Shown one piece after another: positions 1-7,683 of a stretch of 33,790 nt of DNA. The position numbers were made by a program, and so were the translations under genes. Source of the DNA: Deltaproteobacteria bacterium (GTDB taxonomy: Bacteria > Desulfobacterota > Desulfarculia > Adiutricales > JAFDHD01). The first letter of the stretch is position 1. Every line of letters starts with the position of its first letter. The DNA is taken from assembly GCA_019306365.1 (NCBI GenBank), contig JAFDLS010000012.1:1-33790 (forward strand), in the 5' to 3' direction. A model generated the notes under the pieces. It was not told the origin of the DNA. It did no database searches and saw only the letters and a list, made by a program, of their open reading frames with translations.

Positions 1-475
1 CCCTTCCGGGCTGGGGATAACCCTGAGGCTGAGTCCCCCGCCTTCCTCGGGCGCTTCCCATTCTTTTTCCGCTCCCGGCCTGAAACCTATGGTCACGATC
101 CGATTTCCCTCGGGACGTTCCACAGTTCCGATAATCATGTCTTCCTCGCTGGTTATATTGATATCGGCCATCTTTTTAGGATACCCCCAAATCTCACGGC
201 CGGCAGCCAGCGGGGCCAGGGTGTTGACCACGATGTACGGAATGTAAAACCTCGCTTTCCCATCTAAAAGGCAGGGGAGGCCCAAAATGACCTCCTCATA
301 TGGCCCCAACTCATTTTCCGTATATTGGATAAGCAGAATGGTAGCCACCGCCGGAGTGGGCAGCTCCAGCCCCTCGGGCAGAATATTCATGGCCGCTTCT
401 TCATCCGTCTCGTAGGTAATACCGATAGCCTCGACGTTGCGGTAATGAATTGGTCAAACGGCCTTTTAACGACAT
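1..475 (-). pseudogene. Acetoacetate decarboxylase family protein, partial at left edge and frame-disrupted near its N-terminus
   Basis: Reverse-strand translation reads HYRNVEAIGITYETDEEAAMNILPEGLELPTPAVATILLIQYTENELGPYEEVILGLPCLLDGKARFYIPYIVVNTLAPLAAGREIWGYPKKMADI..., an ADC-like pattern. An RBS (GGGAGG) and ATG at 475 give MSLKGRLT in a different frame; the frames join near 452-456. Confidence 0.65.
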
Positions 476-1102
476 CGAAATTCCTCCCTTAGAACGGGGC
501 GCTGACTTGCTTGGATTCTCGGGACAGGCGGAAAAAAGCCTCCAGACGATTGAAAACTCTTTCTAGATGGATATTACTGTACTGTGTCACCCGCACCTGT
601 TCACGACAACCGAGATTAGGCGGCGTTGGCCGCGTTGATCCAATATGTCCATTCCTTTGCCGTCTGCTGTACGGTTTTGGCTGGAGCGTCCGCCCCTAAA
701 ATTTTTCCAACTGATCTGTTTAGAAGTAAAGGTTATTAGCAACTGAGTTTACGTTAGTAAAAATTTATTGTTCCTGTTTCCCCAGTAAAAAACATACTAA
801 TAAATCGCGGCTCAGCCTGTCAATAAGTAATCCGGTGTTATATATGTAGTTTTAAAACACGGGTAACACTCCGAAGGTATATTGAGACCTCTGCAAAACT
901 TCGTTCTTTAGCTGAGACGACCTTTTGGGCCTTGGATTTTCTCTAATTCGCTGTGCTGGAGGCGGTAAAATCGATTTAATCTTCATTTTTGCCCCATTTT
1001 ATTGGAAAAAAGTTGAATTTAGGTTCATTATTACTTGAATTTAAAGGGCAATCTGAGATACACTATATAAAATTTAACGTATAACATGAATAGGAGGGTT
1101 AA

Positions 1103-1402
1103 ATGGCTAAAAAACCTATGACGAAGAGCGACATTATCGACCAGATTGCCAAAGATGCCTCTATTGCAAAGGTTCAAGCCAAGGCTGCTCTGGAATCTTT
1201 TATCGGAATGTGCAGCAAGGAAGTAAAAGCCGGACGAACTTTTCGTGTAGCGGGACTTGGCAGTTTTATTCTGAAAAAAGCCAAAGCGCGTAAAGGCCGC
1301 AACCCCGCTACAGGCGAGTTGATCAAAATCAAGGCCAGCAAAAGAATGAGCTTCAAGGCTAGTTCGCAGGTCAAGGATTTGTTGAATCCCAAAAAGAAGT
1401 AA
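1103..1402 (+). CDS. HU family DNA-binding protein
   Basis: ORF MAKKPMTKSDIIDQIAKDASIAKVQAKAALESFI...GRNPATGELIKIKASKRMSFKAS; classic HU motif GRNPxTGE; RBS AGGAGG upstream. Confidence 0.95.
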   Translation: MAKKPMTKSDIIDQIAKDASIAKVQAKAALESFIGMCSKEVKAGRTFRVAGLGSFILKKAKARKGRNPATGELIKIKASKRMSFKASSQVKDLLNPKKK

Positions 1403-1430
1403 CGCGTTTGAGCCGTGGGCTGATGGTACT

Positions 1431-1461
1431 TTTCTATTTTCTTGAGTAAAGAAAATAGAAA
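1431..1461 (+). terminator. AT-rich perfect hairpin downstream of the HU gene (possible terminator or mRNA 3' stabiliser)
   Basis: TTTCTATTTTCTT-gagta-AAGAAAATAGAAA, 13-bp perfect arms; no clear T-run follows. Confidence 0.45.
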
Positions 1462-1689
1462 CAATTAAAACCGAAATACATATCCATATCGCTGACCGGA
1501 CAGGGGAGGCTGTTGAATTACCTTTTCGCATTGGTCTTTCGTTTCCGGCGAGTCAGTATTTTGGGCTGATCCAACTTGCGGTTTTAAAAAAAATATTCCG
1601 GTCAAGACGCTCCTCTATCGTAGTAGAGCATGTGCCCACGGCTACCAAATTTTTTTTTGCATAAGTAAGCTGGAAACGAATCAGGTGGA

Positions 1690-1751
1690 CATCCCTGGCA
1701 TTTTACCATTTCAACGCAATTGTTGTTTTATTGAAATGGATGCCGGGGATG
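1690..1751. repeat. Long imperfect hairpin/inverted repeat
   Basis: CATCCCTGGCAT-ttta-CCATTTCAA...TTGAAATGG-ATGCCGGGGATG; about 21 paired bases with a 4-nt bulge. Confidence 0.75.
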
Positions 1752-1891
1752 GATAAGTTTATTCTAAATTCACCTGTCTTTTAAAAAAACTGCACAACTG
1801 AAAGAAAAGTTCAATAGAGCGATTCCCATGAATATTTTTCTTTGGCCCTGGAGGTTTGACATAATGTTCAACCAAACCGAAGGCGGCGATT

Positions 1892-2266
1892 TAGAGCGTT
1901 TGTCATAAATAGGTTCCGTTTGGCCTTGAGCCGGTGGGAGCCATAGAAATATTTAAACCTGGAACGGTGTTTCGAAGAGGGGGAACCTTGACAAATCTTT
2001 TTTTATGAAGATTTGAAGGTTAGGTATGTTTTTTCCAGGAGGTTTAGGCTTACAGTTTATATAGTAATTGCCAGATAGTAATTGCCAGAATTATTTTCCG
2101 TTTGATTGCTAAGCTAAATCAAGCCTCTAACAGCGGCTGACATGATGTCACAGGCGCAATTACATGATGTTTTGGCGTTTGTCGTATGGTGGCTTGGGAG
2201 AAAGGCCAAAACTATATCCCTTCCTGCCGCAAGGCCAAGCGGAACTTATTTATGACAAACGCTCTA
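1892..2266 (-). mobile_element. MITE-like element, family 2, copy 1 (terminal inverted repeats of about 37 bp, no ORF)
   Basis: Left end TAGAGCGTTTGTCATAAATAGGTTCCGTTTGGCCTTG and right end (reverse complement) TAGAGCGTTTGTCATAAATAAGTTCCGCTTGGCCTTG; TA at both ends; about 2053-2266 aligns in reverse complement to 19471-19670. Confidence 0.7.
2061..2088. repeat. 14-bp perfect tandem duplication (ATAGTAATTGCCAG x2) inside family-2 element
   Basis: Directly visible: atagtaattgccagatagtaattgccag. Confidence 0.85.
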
Positions 2267-2292
2267 AGCCTTATTTTTAAAGATGCAGGGCC

Positions 2293-4080
2293 ATGGTTGA
2301 AACGGACATCATGCAGTATTCCCCGGTAGCTCAATTCGCTATCGGAACGGATCATAAAATCACTCGCTGGAACCGTGCCTGTGAATTACTGACTGGGCGT
2401 TCAGCCGAGGAGATGATCGGAACCGACAGGCATTGGGAACCGTTTTACCCCAATAGGCGGCCGATGTTAGCGGACCTGATTGTGGAACATGACCGGCTGG
2501 GTATCTTAAAACTTTACGGGGAAAAAAAGGTCGCGCGATCAAAAGTAATTCCGCACGCCTGGGAGTCATCAAGCTTTTTTGAAAACGTCGGCGGGCAAGA
2601 ACGCTACCTTCAGTTTCTGGCCGCCCCCATTTTTGACGTCAAGGGCAACATATCAGGGGCGTTAGAAACCTTCCTGGATATCACGGAACAGAAGCATTTC
2701 GAACAGGCTCTTATGCAATCAGAAGAGGGTTATCGCATTCTGGCTGAAAATGTTCCTGACGGGGTGGCGCTTATGCAGGGGGGCGTCTACGTTTTAGTGA
2801 ATCAGGCTTTCGCGCTTCTGTTTGGTTACAATCACCCGGAGCAGCTTATCGGAAAACAGACTAACACGCCTATTGCCCATGAACATAAAGAGCTGTTCAC
2901 TAAAACACTGCAGGCGATTGAGTCGGGAGAACCACACGAAAAGATCCTCAGATGGCGATGTATCACCCGGGACGGCCGCGAGATCTGGGTAGAGGGGCAT
3001 CCCAATTTCGTTAAATGGAAAAACAAGCCCGCCGTGTTGTCGACCGTCATTGACATCACCGAAACCAGATCTCGAGAGGCCGCCATGCAGGAGGAAGCTC
3101 AGCGTCTGAGGCGGGAAAATATCCAACTGAAATCTACTGCAAGTGACCGCTATAAATTTCGAAATATTGTCGGCAAGAGTCAGGTCATGCAGGATGTTTA
3201 CGACCTGATCTTAAAAGCCGCATCCAGCGATGCGAACGTGATTGTCTATGGGGAGTCGGGAACCGGTAAGGAGCTGGTGGCTCGAGCCATCCATGATATA
3301 AGTGACTGCCGGTCTAACTCTTTTGTGGCGGTTAACTGCGGCGCTATTCCTGAAAACCTTTTGGAGAGGGAGTTCTTCGGGCACAAGAAAGGGGCCTTTA
3401 CAGGCGCGCATAAGGACACCGGCGGCTTTTTGGATCAGGCTGACGGCGGCACTTTATTCCTGGACGAAGTGGGGGAACTGAGCGTCAATTTACAGGTCAA
3501 GCTGCTGCGGGCTATTGAAGACGGCGAGTATACGCCGGTTGGGGGCAACAAGTCTAAAAGGTCGAATTTCAGGATAATAGCGGCCACACTAAAAAACCTG
3601 GTGGAACAGGTGCGGAAAGGCCATATGAGGGAAGATTTTTTCTATAGAATTCATATCATCCCCATACAGGTGCCTCCCTTGAGAGACCGCATGGAAGATA
3701 TTCCATTTTTGGTGGATTATTTTCTGCAGTCCTCTGACGCGAATGAGAAGCTCGTTACCATTCCGCCCGCGATCATGAAGGCCCTGTACAATTATGACTG
3801 GCCCGGAAATGTGAGGGAGCTTCAAAACGCCCTGTCCCGTTACTTGGTCGTCGGACGCCTCGATTTTATACATTCAGAGGACACTTCAGTCGACGCCGGT
3901 GAAGATGTTTTAGAGGAGATTGGGGTTGCCAACCTCAAGTCCGCGGTCGAGCGTCTTGAAAGAAGCATCATTTCCGATGCGCTCAAGCAGACGAACTGGA
4001 ACCGAACCAAAGCGGCCTCCTTACTGGGCATCCCTCGCAAGACTCTTTTCAGGAAGATGAAGAAGATAGGGATACAATGA
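2293..4080 (+). CDS. PAS-domain sigma-54-dependent transcriptional activator (Fis-type HTH)
   Basis: Two PAS-like regions, AAA+ with GESGTGKELVARAIH and GAFTGA, WPGNVRELQNAL, C-terminal TKAASLLGIPRKTLFRKMKK HTH. Confidence 0.95.
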   Translation: MVETDIMQYSPVAQFAIGTDHKITRWNRACELLTGRSAEEMIGTDRHWEPFYPNRRPMLADLIVEHDRLGILKLYGEKKVARSKVIPHAWESSSFFENVGGQERYLQFLAAPIFDVKGNISGALETFLDITEQKHFEQALMQSEEGYRILAENVPDGVALMQGGVYVLVNQAFALLFGYNHPEQLIGKQTNTPIAHEHKELFTKTLQAIESGEPHEKILRWRCITRDGREIWVEGHPNFVKWKNKPAVLSTVIDITETRSREAAMQEEAQRLRRENIQLKSTASDRYKFRNIVGKSQVMQDVYDLILKAASSDANVIVYGESGTGKELVARAIHDISDCRSNSFVAVNCGAIPENLLEREFFGHKKGAFTGAHKDTGGFLDQADGGTLFLDEVGELSVNLQVKLLRAIEDGEYTPVGGNKSKRSNFRIIAATLKNLVEQVRKGHMREDFFYRIHIIPIQVPPLRDRMEDIPFLVDYFLQSSDANEKLVTIPPAIMKALYNYDWPGNVRELQNALSRYLVVGRLDFIHSEDTSVDAGEDVLEEIGVANLKSAVERLERSIISDALKQTNWNRTKAASLLGIPRKTLFRKMKKIGIQ

Positions 4081-4087
4081 CCCTGTT

Positions 4088-4104
4088 TGGACGTTTTTGT
4101 CCCA
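4088..4104. promoter_or_regulatory. Putative UAS 1 for the adjacent sigma-54 activator
   Basis: TGGACGTTTTTGTCCCA; palindromic arms GGAC-N6-GTCC; identical copy at 4159-4175. Confidence 0.7.
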
Positions 4105-4158
4105 TTATTTTTTAATTAATATTATTAAATATCTAAGCCTTTAGTTAAAATATTTTGC

Positions 4159-4175
4159 TGGACGTTTTTGTCCCA
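4159..4175. promoter_or_regulatory. Putative UAS 2 for the adjacent sigma-54 activator
   Basis: TGGACGTTTTTGTCCCA, identical 17-mer 71 bp from UAS 1 (about 7 helical turns). Confidence 0.7.
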
Positions 4176-4261
4176 CCTTTGTTCGCTTTTTTCCTTCTCA
4201 TTCATTTTTAATTAATAATATTTCAAATTAATACAGCTTGTTAGTCGTTGCAACAAAGACG

Positions 4262-4276
4262 TGGCACGCATGTTGC
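4262..4276 (+). promoter_or_regulatory. Sigma-54 (-24/-12) promoter
   Basis: TGGCAC-GCATG-TTGC matches the sigma-54 consensus TGGCAC-N5-TTGC; downstream of UAS pair and upstream of dctP. Confidence 0.85.
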
Positions 4277-4344
4277 CCTTTCAATAGCTGGCTAAATGCG
4301 TTTTTCTTTTAAAACGCAAACAAAATTGAAAGGGGGATCGCAAG

Positions 4345-5421
4345 ATGAGAAAAATTTTTTTTCTGTCAACATTAATTTTATTAATGGCTTGCTTTTTATT
4401 CAGCGGTTTCGGTCAAGGCTCAGCCCTTGCCGCTTCCAAGCAAAAAAACTACGAGTTAAGTTTCACCAGTAACTACATGGACAAGCACCCCACGGTAAGA
4501 AACGCCTTTATACCCTGGGCGAAAGAGGTGGAGAACCTTAGCCAGGGACGGTTAAAAATAACCTATTTTAATCCCAATACACTGGCGCCCGCAAAGGACG
4601 CGTATGATTCCACATTAAATGGAGTTCTTGATATTGGCGCGTGTTATTGCGGTTTTAATCCAGGCAAATTCCCGGTGAGCGACGTTATGGAGTTACCTCT
4701 GATCGTTCCGGGCGCTGAGGCGGGCAGCCTGGTAACCTGGGATCTGTATAATAAATTCCCCGAGTGGCAGGCTCAATATAAGGATGTAAAGATGCTGTGG
4801 CAGTGGTCGAGCGCCACTTATCAAATCCACACCACCAAAAAGCTGATTCAAAAACCCAGCGACTTGAAAGGGTTGAAGATCATCGGCTGGAGCCCCATAC
4901 TTCTTGAAATTTTAAAAGCGTTAGGGGCAAACCCCATGCATATCTCTCCGACCGATACCTATCTGGCCCTGCAGCGAGGCATGGCGGACGGCGTTGTTTG
5001 CCCGCTGGCCCCGGTCAGATCCTACAAGATCAGCGATGCCACGAAATACCATACCATTATTGACCTGAACGTCGGTCCTTTCTGGGCGGGCATCAATAAG
5101 GACCTGTGGAATGATCTTCCGGCAGACCTTAAAAAGATTCTCGATGAAACAACCGGCGTGAAAATGGCCAGGGCGAGTGGAAAGACTCTGGACGACGGAG
5201 CCGCTGAGGACGCTCAGTGGATGAAATCCAAGGGACATAAGTTCTACGTGGTCCCGGAGCAGGATAAAAAAGAATGGTACGCGAAGATTGAATACATGCA
5301 TCAGGACTGGGTGAAGAAGATGGAAGCCAAGGGCTGCAAGAACGCTCAGGCTATCCTGGATGAAGCTGTCAGGTTGGGCAAGGAGTACGCAAAAACCACA
5401 GGCAGAGGCTATGTAGATTAG
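4345..5421 (+). CDS. dctP: TRAP transporter substrate-binding protein (DctP family)
   Basis: Signal peptide then DctP-like sequence (GVLDIGACYCGF, PSDLKGLKI, GMADGVVCP); followed by fused TRAP permease gene. Confidence 0.88.
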   Translation: MRKIFFLSTLILLMACFLFSGFGQGSALAASKQKNYELSFTSNYMDKHPTVRNAFIPWAKEVENLSQGRLKITYFNPNTLAPAKDAYDSTLNGVLDIGACYCGFNPGKFPVSDVMELPLIVPGAEAGSLVTWDLYNKFPEWQAQYKDVKMLWQWSSATYQIHTTKKLIQKPSDLKGLKIIGWSPILLEILKALGANPMHISPTDTYLALQRGMADGVVCPLAPVRSYKISDATKYHTIIDLNVGPFWAGINKDLWNDLPADLKKILDETTGVKMARASGKTLDDGAAEDAQWMKSKGHKFYVVPEQDKKEWYAKIEYMHQDWVKKMEAKGCKNAQAILDEAVRLGKEYAKTTGRGYVD

Positions 5422-5512
5422 GGATTCCCCTTGAGTGAGCCTGCGGATGTATTTTTCCTCCTTGTTTTAACCGCAGGTTCACTTTCAAACCGAATTGAAC
5501 CGGGAGTAAAAA

Positions 5513-7474
5513 ATGGGTACCCGAATTTTGACCGCAGATAAAAGCTCGGCCATCAATTCAAATAAAGGATACACGATGATTGATGCGTGGATAGATGCAA
5601 TCGTGCGTCTTCTTGAAAAGATAATTACCCCTATAAGCCGGAAGCTGGATACTCTCAGCGCCCTGATGGCGGGCATCATGTCCATCCCAATCTTCTTTGA
5701 TGTCCTGGCTCGCTTAATTTTTGGCAAATCCATTCCGGGAATCATCGAACTTGAAGAGTTCATGATGGTCCTGATCGTATTTCTCGCGCTGGCTTTTACT
5801 CAAATACAAAAAGAGCACGTGGATATAAACCTGGTTTTTTCAAGGTTTCCCAAGTGGGTCCAGAACCTCATTGAAACCTTCAATTACTCGATCTGCCTGA
5901 TTGTGTTTTCTTTGATGAGCTGGCAGACCGTTATCCAGGTGATAAAAAAGTTCGGGGAGGTCAGCTTTTCCCTGGGAATCCCGATTTCCATTTTTCTGGG
6001 AGTTGCCGCGTTCGGCGTCATACTGCTTACCATTGTCCTTTTAGCCGATCTTTTAAGATCTATTTCCGTGGTCATCAAAGAAGGAAAATGGCTCGGGCTG
6101 ATGGTTGCTTTCTCCCTGGCCGCGCTTCTCCTGGCCTCACCGTTTCTCATTAAGATGCTGCCCGGCCGTTTCGGCGGGCTTTCGTTAGGCATGATCGGGA
6201 TGGTTCTCCTCTTCATACTGCTTCTGCTCAAAATGCCGATTGGATACGCGATGGCCGTGACTGGATTTTTGGGGATGCTCATCATTAGCAAAAAGGTGGC
6301 GGCCCCCCTCAGCATTCTGGGTATCGCGCCTTATCATTCCACTGCTTCTTTTATCATGGCCGTGGTGCCGCTGTTCATCCTTATGGGCGAGTTGGCCTTC
6401 TACAGCGGGATCAGTAAAGACCTTTTTGACGCCGCCAATAAATGGCTGGGCCGATTGCCAGGCGGTCTTTCCATGGCTTCGGTCGCGGGATGCGCCGGGT
6501 TTGCGGCCGTCTGCGGAGACAGCATGTCCACCGCCGTCACCATGGGCGCGGTGTCTTTACCTGAAATGGAAAAGAAGAAATACAGCCCCAGCCTGGCTAC
6601 GGGCAGCTTGGCTGCCGGCGGCACGCTGGGCATTTTAATACCGCCGAGCGTGGGGTTTATATTCTACGCCATCATTACCGAGGAATCCGTGGGGAAACTC
6701 TTTATCGCGGGCATACTCCCCGGTCTGCTCCTCGCGACCCTGTTTATGCTGAGCATTTTCCTTATGGCTCTGTATAAGCCGCAGATGGCTCCCCGCGGCG
6801 ACAGGACCTCCTTCGAGGAAAAATTAATTTCCTTAAAAGGCGTCATTCCCATGCTCCTGTTGTTTTTCCTGATTCTGGGTGGAATACTGGGAGGCATTTT
6901 CAGCCCCACCGAGGGCGGCGGTATCGGCGCGGTGGGCGCCTTTCTTTACGCTTTGGCCAGAAGACGAATCTCGAAGGAAAACCTGATGGCCGCGTTAAAG
7001 GAAACCGCCAAACTGACAACCAAACTCCTGTTTATCTTAATCGGCGTGGGTATCCTGGGTTATTTCCTGGCTGCTACCCGCCTACCTTTCATTTTGTCGG
7101 ACGTCGTAACCGGGCTCCCGTTCGGCCGTCATGTCATCCTCGGGGCGGTGCTTTTGCTTTTCATCGTCCTGGGCTGTTTGATGAACGTTATTCCCATGAT
7201 TCTGCTCACCCTGCCGGCAATTTTCCCTTCTATCATCGCGTTGGGATTCGATCCGATCTGGTTCGGCGTGGTGACGGTGATCGTGATGGAAATGGGTCAG
7301 ATTACCCCGCCCATTGGCGTGAATGTATTCGCCTTGAGCAGCGTGGCAACGGAGGTGCCTCTGGAAACCATTTTCAAGGGTGTTTTACCCTTTTTCGTGT
7401 GTATGGTCCTTTGTGTAATTATTCTTATCATCTTCCCGCAGATCGCGACATTTTTACCCAATCTGCTTTTTTAA
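5513..7474 (+). CDS. dctQM: TRAP transporter fused small/large permease (DctQ-DctM)
   Basis: N-terminal four-TM DctQ-like region joined to DctM-like region (GDSMSTAVTMGAVSLPEM, GGTLGILIPPSVGFIFYAIITEESVGKLFIAGILPG, EMGQITPPIGVNVFAL). An alternative start is ATG 5576. Confidence 0.92.
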   Translation: MGTRILTADKSSAINSNKGYTMIDAWIDAIVRLLEKIITPISRKLDTLSALMAGIMSIPIFFDVLARLIFGKSIPGIIELEEFMMVLIVFLALAFTQIQKEHVDINLVFSRFPKWVQNLIETFNYSICLIVFSLMSWQTVIQVIKKFGEVSFSLGIPISIFLGVAAFGVILLTIVLLADLLRSISVVIKEGKWLGLMVAFSLAALLLASPFLIKMLPGRFGGLSLGMIGMVLLFILLLLKMPIGYAMAVTGFLGMLIISKKVAAPLSILGIAPYHSTASFIMAVVPLFILMGELAFYSGISKDLFDAANKWLGRLPGGLSMASVAGCAGFAAVCGDSMSTAVTMGAVSLPEMEKKKYSPSLATGSLAAGGTLGILIPPSVGFIFYAIITEESVGKLFIAGILPGLLLATLFMLSIFLMALYKPQMAPRGDRTSFEEKLISLKGVIPMLLLFFLILGGILGGIFSPTEGGGIGAVGAFLYALARRRISKENLMAALKETAKLTTKLLFILIGVGILGYFLAATRLPFILSDVVTGLPFGRHVILGAVLLLFIVLGCLMNVIPMILLTLPAIFPSIIALGFDPIWFGVVTVIVMEMGQITPPIGVNVFALSSVATEVPLETIFKGVLPFFVCMVLCVIILIIFPQIATFLPNLLF

Positions 7475-7501
7475 CAGCGGGTTCAGGGAATAGGTATGAA
7501 T

Positions 7502-7619
7502 GAGACCTCTGCAAAACCAGTAATTTTGTTGAAATCGCGGAAGGCGAAAATTTAACCCGCAGGAATATTACTAATATTTCGAGGACTTAAATTTGAGCCT
7601 GACAAAGAGGTCAGGTCTC
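7502..7619 (+). mobile_element. MITE-like element, family 1, copy B (right end truncated)
   Basis: GAGACCTCTGCAAAACCAGTAATTTTGTTGAAATCGCGGAAGGCGAAAA... shared with copies at 16913 and 23889; ends GGTCTC; 4-bp GAAT on both flanks. Confidence 0.75.
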
Positions 7620-7683
7620 GAATGGGATTTAAATAAAACAATTGATTTTAGGCTGTTATTGTCGTCAAGGAGGTTTCGTTAAA

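Noticed and set aside
511-699. 62-aa plus-strand ORF
   Set aside because: Arg-rich low-complexity translation, no RBS or family resemblance; overlaps a possible minus-strand gene remnant.
1031-1531. 166-aa minus-strand ORF overlapping HU
   Set aside because: Antisense to a confident HU gene; shadow ORF.
1892-2266. Considered CRISPR or group II intron for the inverted-repeat region
   Set aside because: No regularly spaced direct repeats with spacers, no reverse transcriptase, and the same module occurs elsewhere with inverted ends.
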